A stretch of 64,000 nt of DNA, taken from Clostridia bacterium. Its GTDB lineage: Bacteria > Bacillota > Clostridia > Oscillospirales > CAG-272. Location: contig JAFTJZ010000003.1 in assembly GCA_017456145.1 (NCBI GenBank), positions 1 through 64,000 on the forward strand. Direction: 5' to 3'. The number at the start of each line of letters is the position of its first letter. The first letter of the stretch is position 1. Below are positions 50,738 through 62,383 of this stretch, piece by piece. The notes beneath the pieces are model-generated. The model did no database searches. It was not told where the DNA came from and saw only the letters and a program-made list of their open reading frames with translations. The position numbers and the translations under genes were made by a program.

Positions 50738-52162
50738 TTAAAAGTTAAAATATCTCTTCGCGTTGTCGTAGCACACACCGCAGACCAGCTCGGAGAGCAT
50801 CTCCTCGTCGTCGGGGAGCAGACCCGCATCAACCCACCCGCCAAGGAGGCGACACCAGATGCGACGGAAATATTCATGGCGCGGATAGGACATAAAGCTG
50901 CGGGAGTCGGTCAGCATACCAAGGAAGTTTCCGATGCCCGACAAATTGGCGTAGGAACGCATCTGGGCATCCATTCCATCGATGTTGTCGTTGAACCACC
51001 ATGCACTTCCCTGCGTGACCGTGGGCATCCCGCCCTTACCCGTGCAGCCTGCCTCACCTGCGCAAAAGCTGCCGCACAGCGCACCGACCGCCGCATTGTC
51101 CACCGGATTGATGGAATACAGCACCGTACGGGGCAACGCGTCATTCTGATTGAGGTAATTGAGCAGCGACGCCAAGGAGGCAATGCAGTTCTGCCCGTGA
51201 ATGGTATCAAAGCCGCTGTCCGGACCCAGTTGATCAAACATAACGCGGTTGGGATTGCGGAACACGCCAAAATGCATCTGCAGCACCATGCCGCGCTTTT
51301 TATATTCCTGCCCGAGGAAACGGTTGATCTGCGTCTGGAACAGAGAAAGCTCCTCGTCTGTCACATCTGCGCCGTCGCTTGCGATGGCTTTTTTCAAGAT
51401 TTCATTGGCAGTGTAAGGATTGGGGGACGCATAGCGGACAAAATTGTCCATACCGTGATCGGCGGTCTTGCAGCCCAACGCGCAAAAACGGTCAAGGGAT
51501 GCCCGCAGTGCCGCACAAAGCGAATCCAGATCAGTGATCTCCACCCCGTTGGCCGAGCCAAGGCGGGACAGATACGCAGTGATACCGCGGCGCTCAATGT
51601 TCATCGCCTTATCGGGGCGGAAGGCGGGCAGCACCGTGACGGAAAAGCCCTCGTCAGCCAGCGCACGATGGTGCTCCAGCGAGTCGGCGGGGTCATCGGT
51701 CGTACAGACCAGCGTGACGCCGGAATCCACCATCATCTGTCTTGCACTCATGCTCTGCAGCTTTTCGGAGGTGATGCGCCAGATCTCGTCACAGTTTTTC
51801 TCGTTGATGGTCAGCTCGCAGCCGAAGAAACGGCGCAGCTCCAGATGGCTCCAGTGGTACAAGGGGTTGCCCGCCAGCTTGGGCATAACGGTGCAGTAGG
51901 CGCGGAAACGCTCGTAATCGGAGGCGTCTCCCGTGATGTATTTCTCATCCACGCCGCAGGAGCGCATGGCGCGCCATTTGTAGTGGTCACCGTACAGCCA
52001 CGCCTCGGTGATGTTGGAGAACCTTTTGTCCTCGGCAATCTCAGCAGGCGAGAGATGGCAGTGATAATCGATGATGGGCAGCTTTTCTGCGTACGCATGG
52101 TACAGATGGGCCGCGGTGGGCGAGTCTAACAGGTAATCGTTGTGCAGGAAGGGTTTTGACAT
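50738..52162 (-). CDS. uxaC: Glucuronate isomerase UxaC
   Basis: 474 residues, full length for the family (PF02614). IIDYHCHLSP (His-x-His metal-type motif) near residue 35, FGCELTINEKNCDEIW, VCTTDDPADSLEHH and HEYFRRIWCRLLGGWVDAG are conserved. It isomerises D-glucuronate/D-galacturonate to fructuronate/tagaturonate, the first step of the uronate pathway. The start MSKPFLHND follows AAAGGA; an upstream TTG is less likely. The leader (52192-52244) contains an imperfect hairpin (ACCGAAAA..TTTTCGGT). Other Uxa/Uxu genes lie outside the window. Cytosolic. Confidence 0.93.
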   Translation of the reverse strand: MSKPFLHNDYLLDSPTAAHLYHAYAEKLPIIDYHCHLSPAEIAEDKRFSNITEAWLYGDHYKWRAMRSCGVDEKYITGDASDYERFRAYCTVMPKLAGNPLYHWSHLELRRFFGCELTINEKNCDEIWRITSEKLQSMSARQMMVDSGVTLVCTTDDPADSLEHHRALADEGFSVTVLPAFRPDKAMNIERRGITAYLSRLGSANGVEITDLDSLCAALRASLDRFCALGCKTADHGMDNFVRYASPNPYTANEILKKAIASDGADVTDEELSLFQTQINRFLGQEYKKRGMVLQMHFGVFRNPNRVMFDQLGPDSGFDTIHGQNCIASLASLLNYLNQNDALPRTVLYSINPVDNAAVGALCGSFCAGEAGCTGKGGMPTVTQGSAWWFNDNIDGMDAQMRSYANLSGIGNFLGMLTDSRSFMSYPRHEYFRRIWCRLLGGWVDAGLLPDDEEMLSELVCGVCYDNAKRYFNF

Positions 52163-52191
52163 GACGAAAATTCCTTTCAATAATAATATTG

Positions 52192-52244
52192 GTCCACCGA
52201 AAAAGGGAAAAGCACGGATTTCCCATTTCCCCTTGACTTTTCGG
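52192..52244 (-). promoter_or_regulatory. Hairpin in the uxaC leader
   Basis: CACCGAAAAAGGGAAAA and TTTCCCC..TTTTCGGTG form a long imperfect stem about 30 nt ahead of uxaC. It may be an operator or an RNA element; no known class is recognised. Confidence 0.35.
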
Positions 52245-52404
52245 TGATTTTATGGTATCATGAATAAGTTGTGCCGACGTTGGCAAATCTTTCCGTGAAA
52301 TTTCACTTGCTTTATCATTGTACCACATCACGTGAAAAATTGCAAGCCCTATCTTGACATTTCTCGGAATTTATATCTTGACATTACAACCACAGGAGAT
52401 ATTT

Positions 52405-54015
52405 ATGATCACCATTACCAACCTCAGCTTTCATTTCGGCGGTCAGCAGCTATTTAAGGACGTTGACCTGAAATTCACCCCCGGCAACTGCTACGGCATC
52501 ATCGGTGCCAACGGTGCGGGAAAATCCACCTTCCTGCGTCTGCTTTGCGGCGATCTGGAGCCGTCCACAGGCGAGGTACACATCCCCGCCGAGGAGAGAC
52601 TTTCCGTGCTCAAGCAGGATCACTACGCTTATGAGGAATATACCGTGCTTGACACCGTCATCATGGGCAACGAGCGTCTTTACCGCATTATGAAGGAAAA
52701 GGACGCTCTGTACGAAAAAGAAGATTTCACCGACGAAGACGGCGTGCGCGCCTCGGAGCTGGAGGCGGAATTTGCCGAGCTGGACGGCTGGGAGGCAGAA
52801 TCTGAGGCCTCCCGTCTGATTCAGGGTCTGGGGCTTTCCGAGGACATCCTCTACGCCACCATGGACACCCTGACCGAGGGAGAAAAGGTCAAGGTACTCT
52901 TGGCGCAGGCACTCTTCGGTCATCCCGACATCATTCTACTGGACGAGCCGACCAACGGTCTTGACCTTGACGCCGTGCTTTGGCTGGAGGATTTTCTTGC
53001 CGATTACAGCGGCACGGTGCTGGTCGTATCGCATGACCGTCACTTCCTCAACGACGTCTGCACCAACATCGTCGACATCGACTATGGCGGCATCAAGATG
53101 TACGTCGGCAACTATGAATTCTGGTATGAATCCAGCCAGATGGTGCAGCGCATGATCAAGCAGCAAAACAAACGCGCCGAAGAAAAGATCCGCGAGCTGC
53201 AGGCGTTCATTTCCCGTTTCTCCGCCAACAAATCCAAAGCGCGCCAGGCAACCAGCCGCCGAAATCTGCTTGAAAAGCTGTCGGTGGAGGAGATGCCCGC
53301 ATCCTCTCGCCGTTATCCCTTCATCGGCTTTGACATGGATCGCGAGCCGGGCAAGGACATTCTGACGGTAAAAGATCTGTCTGCCGTGGAGGACGGTGAG
53401 GTATTGTTCTCCGATCTGTCCTTTATGGTCGGCAAAGGCGATAAGATCGCGCTGGTCGGCAACGACCGAGCCATCACGGCGCTGTTCAAAATTTTAGCCG
53501 AGGAGAAGGCGCCCGATGCGGGCAGCATCAAGTGGGGCATCAGCATCTCCCGCTCCTACTTCCCCCGCGACAATTCCGAATATTTTGACGGCTGCCGCGA
53601 TTCCATCATCGATTGGATGCGTCAATACTCCACGGATCAGACCGAATCCTATCTGCGCGGCTTTCTTGGGCGAATGCTGTTTTCCGGGGACAGTGTGTTC
53701 AAGGAGGTGCAGGTGCTCTCGGGCGGCGAGAAGGTGCGGTGTATGTTCTCCCGCATGATGCTCTTCGGCTCCAACTTTCTCTTGCTGGATCAGCCGACCA
53801 ACCATCTCGATCTGGAATCGATCACGGCGGTCAACAACGGACTTTCCGACTTCAAGGGCAATCTGATCGTCTCCTCTCACGACTATGAGATCGTCAATAC
53901 CGTTGCCAACCGCATTATTGAAATCTCACCCGAGGGCTGCCACGACTTCCGCGGCACCTACGAGGAATTCGTGCAGGACAAGAAGAACAAGGGAATTACG
54001 AATATTACGCTGTAA
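52405..54015 (+). CDS. ABC-F ATPase (YkpA/YbiT-like)
   Basis: 536 residues, two ATPase domains without membrane part. Domain 1: Walker A GANGAGKST (34-42), signature LTEGEK, Walker B IILLDEP. A linker helix pair (about 235-300, Lys/Arg-rich) would reach the ribosome. Domain 2 has a degenerate Walker A (VGNDRAITALF lacks GxGKS), but a normal LSGGEK and LLLDQP. ABC-F proteins act on the ribosome, some giving antibiotic protection; this subtype is housekeeping more often. The start MITITNLSF follows AGGAG. F2 hairpin downstream. Confidence 0.88.
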   Translation: MITITNLSFHFGGQQLFKDVDLKFTPGNCYGIIGANGAGKSTFLRLLCGDLEPSTGEVHIPAEERLSVLKQDHYAYEEYTVLDTVIMGNERLYRIMKEKDALYEKEDFTDEDGVRASELEAEFAELDGWEAESEASRLIQGLGLSEDILYATMDTLTEGEKVKVLLAQALFGHPDIILLDEPTNGLDLDAVLWLEDFLADYSGTVLVVSHDRHFLNDVCTNIVDIDYGGIKMYVGNYEFWYESSQMVQRMIKQQNKRAEEKIRELQAFISRFSANKSKARQATSRRNLLEKLSVEEMPASSRRYPFIGFDMDREPGKDILTVKDLSAVEDGEVLFSDLSFMVGKGDKIALVGNDRAITALFKILAEEKAPDAGSIKWGISISRSYFPRDNSEYFDGCRDSIIDWMRQYSTDQTESYLRGFLGRMLFSGDSVFKEVQVLSGGEKVRCMFSRMMLFGSNFLLLDQPTNHLDLESITAVNNGLSDFKGNLIVSSHDYEIVNTVANRIIEISPEGCHDFRGTYEEFVQDKKNKGITNITL

Positions 54016-54041
54016 TGCTTGGGGCGTTGCCCCATACTCCA

Positions 54042-54074
54042 CCAAGAAAACTTTTTTGAAAAAAGTTTTCTTGG
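54042..54074. terminator. F2-type hairpin between the ABC-F gene and the next gene
   Basis: CCAAGAAAACTTTTTT with its complement, preceded by GGGGCGTTGCCCC. It lies only about 35 bp before the next ATG, so it may only partly separate the two genes. Confidence 0.55.
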
Positions 54075-54109
54075 AACTTTCAAAAAACTTTATAAAAGAG
54101 GAAGATGTC

Positions 54110-55006
54110 ATGAGAGAATATCTGGAGCAATTTTTCGAGCGTTTTGATTACCCACAGCCCGCCCGCGAGACACTCACGGCGGCGTACGAGATTGTACAAG
54201 CCGACAGCGATGCCAAGGCGATCTTTGACGGTTATCTGAACGAATACATAGACCGTATTCATTGCGATTTCGGGGCCCAGCTCCGCGGCTGTGCCGCACT
54301 TGCCCGCCGTCTGCCCGTCTCTCCTTACACGCTGCAGCTGCTGCTGTTTATCTGCCATTCCGCGCATACGCTGGCACTGTACCGAGAGCGCAGTATGGAC
54401 GAGCAGATCTGGCACGACAGTATGCTCGATCTGAAGTACAAGCTGGACGAATGTCACGTGGTTTACGGCGTGTGGGGCTCATTTGTCTGTGAATGGTTCC
54501 CCCGTTTTTTCACTCTGGAGCGTTTTGCGCTGGGGCGTCTGCAGTTTGAGTGGGAGACCCTTGGCAAGGCTTACGAGGGGCAGGATATTACTCTGTCCGA
54601 GGGTGCGCGGGTGGTACAGCTGCACATTCCCCGCTCCGGGGAACCGCTCTCTGCCGCACGCTGCGACGACTCGTTTGCCCGCGCCGTCGAATTTTACACG
54701 CCGCAGCTCAAGGAAGGCGAGCCGCTGGTCTTTACCTGCTCCTCCTGGCTGCTCTACCCCGAAAACGAGCATATCATTCCCGAAGGATCCAACATCCGTG
54801 CGTTTATGCGCCGTTTTGATATCTACCGCCATGGCACACACGGCGGTGACCATCCCGATCTGTGGCGTCTGTTCGACACCATGGAGAAAAATCCCGACCG
54901 CCTCCCTGCCGACTCCTCCTTACGCCGCGCCTATATCGACCACTTGAAAAAGGGCGGAAAGACCGGCTGGGGCTACGGTGTGATCGTGGCGAAATCGGGG
55001 AAATGA
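54110..55006 (+). CDS. Acyltransferase-domain protein (GNAT_C-like)
   Basis: 298 residues, soluble. An N-terminal helical part (about 1-110) is followed by a GNAT-type core: LGRLQFEWETLG, then RVVQLHIPRSGEPL and WLLYPENEHIIPEGSNIRAF, ending KTGWGYGVIVA. This resembles Clostridia proteins with NAT_N plus GNAT_C-like acyltransferase domains. Acyl donor and substrate unknown. GAGGAAG before the ATG at 54110; the longer frame overlapping the ABC-F gene is not used. Confidence 0.65.
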   Translation: MREYLEQFFERFDYPQPARETLTAAYEIVQADSDAKAIFDGYLNEYIDRIHCDFGAQLRGCAALARRLPVSPYTLQLLLFICHSAHTLALYRERSMDEQIWHDSMLDLKYKLDECHVVYGVWGSFVCEWFPRFFTLERFALGRLQFEWETLGKAYEGQDITLSEGARVVQLHIPRSGEPLSAARCDDSFARAVEFYTPQLKEGEPLVFTCSSWLLYPENEHIIPEGSNIRAFMRRFDIYRHGTHGGDHPDLWRLFDTMEKNPDRLPADSSLRRAYIDHLKKGGKTGWGYGVIVAKSGK

Positions 55007-55171
55007 ATGAAGAAGTAAATAAAGACATGGCGGGGGACTTCTTTCAAGAGGTCCCCCGCCACGCGCCTTCCCGCCAAGAACCATGAATCAAGGAGGTAGT
55101 ACACCGATTTGATGTTTTGGGAAAAGGTGTAGGAAAAATCTTATGTATACAAAAGGTTTCCACCGTTCGAT

Positions 55172-55645
55172 TCAATCGCTCTGCTGCTCCAGACAAGCAT
55201 CGATCACAAGAACGACGGCAAGGGCGGTAACGAAATGAGCATTGGGAGAGATTTCGATTTCATATGCATCGCCGAAGGTAAACCACTCTTTTCTCACCTG
55301 TGCGACGATCTGATTTCCGCTGTAGATCTCATACTCATGATCGAACATATTGCCGTGGACGGTCCAGCCGAGCCCCTCAATGGTATATTCATTGCGGAAA
55401 AAGGTGAACTTTTTGACGACCTCCGCCACGGTCGCACCGCCGATCTCCACGGAATAGCACGGGAGAAAGGTCATCAGTCTTTGGCGGATCATTGCCAGCT
55501 CATTGCCGGCGGTGTCCATGATGTGCAGCTTTTTGCCAAATGAGAACACCTCACCCTCCACGTAATAACGATCGTGGCCGTTCTCGTCGTACAGAGTGAA
55601 TTTGTCTCTAAAGGAAAATACCTTTTGTTTCAAATAAAGCCTCAT
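55172..55645 (-). CDS. LURP-one-related (YxjI-like) protein
   Basis: 157 residues with the Tubby-like beta-barrel of the LURP-one family (PF04525): FSFRDKFTLYDENGHDRYYVEG, FSFGKKLHIMD, then FFRNEYTIEGLGWTVHGNMF. One hydrophobic helix near the end (about 138-152). Function unknown in bacteria; possibly membrane-associated lipid or stress-related. Monocistronic. 55007-55171 is non-coding. Confidence 0.8.
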   Translation of the reverse strand: MRLYLKQKVFSFRDKFTLYDENGHDRYYVEGEVFSFGKKLHIMDTAGNELAMIRQRLMTFLPCYSVEIGGATVAEVVKKFTFFRNEYTIEGLGWTVHGNMFDHEYEIYSGNQIVAQVRKEWFTFGDAYEIEISPNAHFVTALAVVLVIDACLEQQSD

Positions 55646-55803
55646 AATGTGCGCTCCTTCCGTGTCATTGAAGTATGGTCATACCATTATAACATACTTC
55701 CGACAGGGTGTCAAGCCATTGAATTTAAGTTATTTTATGTTTTATCGGTTCTATAATAAATGCCGGGGTGAAACCAACATTTATTATAGAACCTTATAGA
55801 ACA

Positions 55804-55830
55804 AAAAAGCACCACCCTCTCGGATGGTGC
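55804..55830 (-). terminator. Terminator of the 5S rRNA unit
   Basis: Minus-strand GCACCATCC, loop GAGA, GGGTGGTGC, then T6, just after the distal 5S gene. Confidence 0.85.
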
Positions 55831-55834
55831 ATGT

Positions 55835-55950
<116 letters not shown>

Positions 55951-55956
55951 TATCTC

Positions 55957-55979
55957 CACCGCCTTGTGCGGTGGTTTTT
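55957..55979. other. Hairpin spacer between the two 5S genes
   Basis: CCACCGC, loop CTTG, GCGGTGG, followed by T6 on the plus strand (A6 on the minus). On the minus-strand transcript it would be a stem without a T run, so it could aid 5S processing, while on the plus strand it could terminate. Confidence 0.45.
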
Positions 55980-55980
55980 T

Positions 55981-56096
<116 letters not shown>

Positions 56097-56126
56097 TCAT
56101 CATCGGCTCTTGCCGACGACTTGCAT

Positions 56127-56155
56127 ATTATACCACAACGCAAAGGGTTTGTCAA
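56127..56155 (-). promoter_or_regulatory. Promoter of the 5S rRNA pair
   Basis: TTGACA (56150-56155), 17 bp, TATAAT (56127-56132) on the minus strand, about 30 bp ahead of the first 5S gene. Confidence 0.9.
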
Positions 56156-56205
56156 GGGGTTTTTGAAAAATTTTTCGAATTTTTTTGAATTATTTTTTCA
56201 GCGGC

Positions 56206-59286
<3,081 letters not shown>

Positions 59287-59338
59287 CTAAAGCACCTTCC
59301 TTTATTTATCGCGGCATGGCCGCATCAGTCTTGGTTGT

Positions 59339-59367
59339 ATTATAGCAAGTTTTCTCACGAATGTCAA
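59339..59367 (-). promoter_or_regulatory. Promoter of lacZ
   Basis: TTGACA, 17 bp, TATAAT on the minus strand, about 50 bp ahead of the lacZ start. Confidence 0.8.
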
Positions 59368-59458
59368 GAGATGATCGCAACATTGCAACACAAAATTTAC
59401 CGTAACCCTTGCACGATGCGCCACAAGATTTTTTTACGGGCAATTTTTTCGCAAAGGG

Positions 59459-59487
59459 TTTACATTTTTTTCAATCTATGTTATACT
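59459..59487 (+). promoter_or_regulatory. Promoter of the RsuA-type pseudouridine synthase
   Basis: TTTACA, 17 bp, TATACT, about 30 bp ahead of the ATG. Confidence 0.65.
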
Positions 59488-59519
59488 ATAAGTAACGAAA
59501 GCGGCAAGGAGGAAGGACG

Positions 59520-60251
59520 ATGCGGTTGGATAAATTCATGGTCTCAACAGGCAAGCTCTCCCGCAGCGAGGCGGGGCGGGCCGCGCGCAGCGGACGCATC
59601 ACGGTCAACGGTGTACCCGAAAAAAAAGCAGATCGCGCCATCGACCCCAAGGTCGATCAAATCGCTCTGGACGGCGAGGTACTGACCTACCGCCGCTATA
59701 CCTACGTGCTGCTCAACAAGCCCGACGGCTACGTCAGTGCAACAGAAGACACCGATGATCCCACCGTGATCACGCTGCTGCCCGACGAGCTGCAGCGCAT
59801 CGGGCTGTTTCCTTGCGGCAGACTTGACAAGCACACGCTGGGGCTGATGCTGCTCACCAACGACGGACCACTCTCCCACCGCCTGCTCTCCCCCCGTCGC
59901 CACGTATCCAAACAATATTTCTACACCTCCAAATTTCCGCTGACGGCGGATGAAATTGCCACTCTGCAAGGCGGCGTGACGCTGGAGGACGGCTATGTCA
60001 CACTGCCCGCCGTCATCGAGCAAGGAGAGGGCGAGGCTCAGGGCACCATCACGCTGACCGAGGGAAAATATCACCAGATCAAGCGAATGTTTGAGGCAGT
60101 ACACAACAAGATCCTCACGCTGGAGCGCATTACCTTTGCACATCTCACGCTGGACGGCTTGCCCGAGCGCGGTATGTGGCGCTATCTGACCGATACGGAG
60201 ATCGAACGCCTGCGAGCACACGGGCAGAGCGGAGATTCCCACATCACATGA
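59520..60251 (+). CDS. Pseudouridine synthase, RsuA family
   Basis: 243 residues. The S4 RNA-binding domain (1-60, MRLDKFMVSTGKLSRSEAGR) is followed by the RsuA/RluB-type catalytic domain with Asp in GRLDKHTLGLMLLTNDG. It makes pseudouridine in rRNA (16S position 516-type or 23S). RsuA versus RluB/E/F cannot be fully separated, but length and the short C-terminus fit RsuA. AAGGAGG before the ATG. The next gene starts about 80 bp downstream. Confidence 0.88.
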   Translation: MRLDKFMVSTGKLSRSEAGRAARSGRITVNGVPEKKADRAIDPKVDQIALDGEVLTYRRYTYVLLNKPDGYVSATEDTDDPTVITLLPDELQRIGLFPCGRLDKHTLGLMLLTNDGPLSHRLLSPRRHVSKQYFYTSKFPLTADEIATLQGGVTLEDGYVTLPAVIEQGEGEAQGTITLTEGKYHQIKRMFEAVHNKILTLERITFAHLTLDGLPERGMWRYLTDTEIERLRAHGQSGDSHIT

Positions 60252-60328
60252 TCCGTTGGACGGCGCGCAGCGCCGCCAAAAATATAAAATATGAGCCAAC
60301 ACAACACGGCTCACAAAAGGAGCAAATT

Positions 60329-61708
60329 ATGTCTAACATTTCCACCGTATATGCCAGCACCGTCGCAGCCCTTGACAGTGACGTCCGCACGGGCGGCGGT
60401 ACCGACGACACCGCAGCACTCCAAGCAGTGCTCGACCGCGCAAAGACAGAAGGCGGCATCCGTCTGATCATGGACGGCGCCGCGTTGATCTCTCAGCTGG
60501 TGGTCTACTCCAACACCACCATCGAATGCCTCAACCAAGACTGCGGTTTCTTCCAGAAAGAGCAATCCAACCGCGCCATCATCACTAATGCACACTGGGA
60601 TCGCCACGGGATTCAGGACCGAAACATCACGCTCAAGGGCGGCACCTACAATCAGGACTGCCTGCGTCAGATGCACGACGTCCCCTACGACTTCGGCACA
60701 CTTTCCTTTGTCAACCCCGAGGATTTCGCCGGAAATCACTGGGTGTTCGCCATCGAATTTTACGGTGTGGAAAACGTATTGCTGCAGGATCTTCTCATTC
60801 TGGACTTCCGCACCTTCTGCGTCACCATCGGCAACTTCCGCCGCGTAACTCTGGAGAGAGTCTGGGTCGATCTGCCCAATCGTATGCACGCACAGAATCA
60901 GGACGGATTCCACTTCTGGGGGCCCGGACAGTTTTTGACCATCCGTGATTGCGGCGGCAAGGTCGGCGATGACTTTATGAACATCGGCCCCGACGAGGGA
61001 GACCGTGTCTCCTCCATCACCGACGTGCTGGTGGACGGTATTTTCCTTGACGACGCCGACCAAGCCATCCGCATTCTCTCCCGCGGCTCGGGTCTGATCG
61101 ACCGCTGCACCATCCGCAACGTGCAAGGCTCCTACCGCTCCTTCGGTTTCTACATCAATTCCTGGTTCCCGGACGTCACAGCAGGCAACTTCGGTGATAT
61201 CTTCATCGAAAACGTCAATCTCACCCACACCGAGCCCAACTACCCCTACCGTCCGCCCATGCTGTTCTCGGTCGGCGGCGACATCCGCTGCCTGACGCTC
61301 AAGAACATCCGCCACGAATATCCCATCGACAAGCGCGCCATCGGCGAGTTCGGATTCCCCTTCTACGCAACCAGCCCCGCCACCATTGACACCTACGAAT
61401 TTCCCGCAGGCAAGCCGCCCGTCATCAAAAATCTGATCATCGACGGCTTGACCACGCTGGAAAACGCCGACAGCGAGAACATGGAGCAGCTGCAAATTTT
61501 CGGTGAGATCGGCAATCTGATCCTCAGAAACGTCGTCTCGGTCAAGGATGACGGCGTCACCCGATCGGGGAACATCCTCAAGGTCTATCCGACGGGACAC
61601 GTCAAGACCGCCATTGTCAGCAATGTTTTTTCGGTCGGCGCAGCCAAGGTCATCGATGGTGAGGAGCGCATCGACCAGTTGGTCACCTCTGAGGTGATTG
61701 CGCAATAA
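60329..61708 (+). CDS. Right-handed beta-helix glycosidase (GH28/pectate-lyase-like)
   Basis: 459 residues, no signal peptide. GGGTDDTAALQAVLDRA near residue 25 is the typical entry of pectate-lyase-superfamily beta-helix proteins, followed by rungs such as RNITLKGGTYNQDC and VENVLLQDLLIL. NQDGFHFWGPG and DDFMNIGPDEGD hold the paired Asp residues used in GH28-type hydrolysis. It probably acts on an intracellular plant-type oligosaccharide; exact activity unknown. AAAAGGAG before the ATG at 60329. Confidence 0.75.
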   Translation: MSNISTVYASTVAALDSDVRTGGGTDDTAALQAVLDRAKTEGGIRLIMDGAALISQLVVYSNTTIECLNQDCGFFQKEQSNRAIITNAHWDRHGIQDRNITLKGGTYNQDCLRQMHDVPYDFGTLSFVNPEDFAGNHWVFAIEFYGVENVLLQDLLILDFRTFCVTIGNFRRVTLERVWVDLPNRMHAQNQDGFHFWGPGQFLTIRDCGGKVGDDFMNIGPDEGDRVSSITDVLVDGIFLDDADQAIRILSRGSGLIDRCTIRNVQGSYRSFGFYINSWFPDVTAGNFGDIFIENVNLTHTEPNYPYRPPMLFSVGGDIRCLTLKNIRHEYPIDKRAIGEFGFPFYATSPATIDTYEFPAGKPPVIKNLIIDGLTTLENADSENMEQLQIFGEIGNLILRNVVSVKDDGVTRSGNILKVYPTGHVKTAIVSNVFSVGAAKVIDGEERIDQLVTSEVIAQ

Positions 61709-62270
61709 ACCGACGCAAGAGGCTCTGCCCTTTGACCCTGCCAAGAACCTTTTTGAATCAGAAATGCACATAAACCAATGATCGTTTGAAAGCTGTGTTC
61801 GCACAACCTTAATTCAGTTTGGATTTTGAACAACCCGCGGGAGGGGAGACCCCTCCCCTACAGAATTTTAGCAAAATCCCAAATAACCGTTTCGATCTCA
61901 AGATAATATATTCCCTACCCAAATCCACCAAGTTCCAAATGACCGCTTCCACCCCATCTCGAGGCGGTGCCGAAGAGATGGAGGAATGATCGAAATCTTT
62001 CCCTTCGCGCGCGACTCAGCAACCGCAAGGTTGCGTTAGCGCGCAGCAATAGCAGGGATACATAAGGGACCGCGGTCCCTTATGCGCGTTTTCTTCGGTT
62101 CACTTCTTTGTCGCGTGACAAAGAAGTGAACAAAAGGATTATTATAGTTAGAAAGCTGTGTTCGCACAACCATAATTCAGTTTGGAATTTCAATAACCCG
62201 CGGGAGGGACCCCCTCATAGATGGGGGAACCCCCTCCCCTACAGAGTTTTAGCAAAATTCTAAATAACTG
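61709..62270. repeat. Repeat-filled gap with F2 remnant and F3 copy
   Basis: A partial F2 unit (61715-61755) and a first F3 tail (TTCGCACAACCTTAATTCAG, about 61797-61830) precede a full F3 unit: GCAACC-GCAA-GGTTGC (62019-62034), TAAGGGACC..GGTCCCTTA, CACTTCTTTGTC..GACAAAGAAGTG (62101-62128) and the same tail again. No coding sequence is supported in 61709-62383. Confidence 0.65.
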
Positions 62271-62383
62271 GAATTGTCAAGATATGTCCACACGATCTCA
62301 TATTCCACCAACCATCGCAAGCAAACGGAAAACCGTCATGATATATACAACATATATACAACGATCTAAAAAAGGTGACCACT

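Noticed and set aside
50447..52129. 560-codon plus-strand ORF antisense to uxaC
   Set aside because: Same reason: uxaC is full length with all family motifs.
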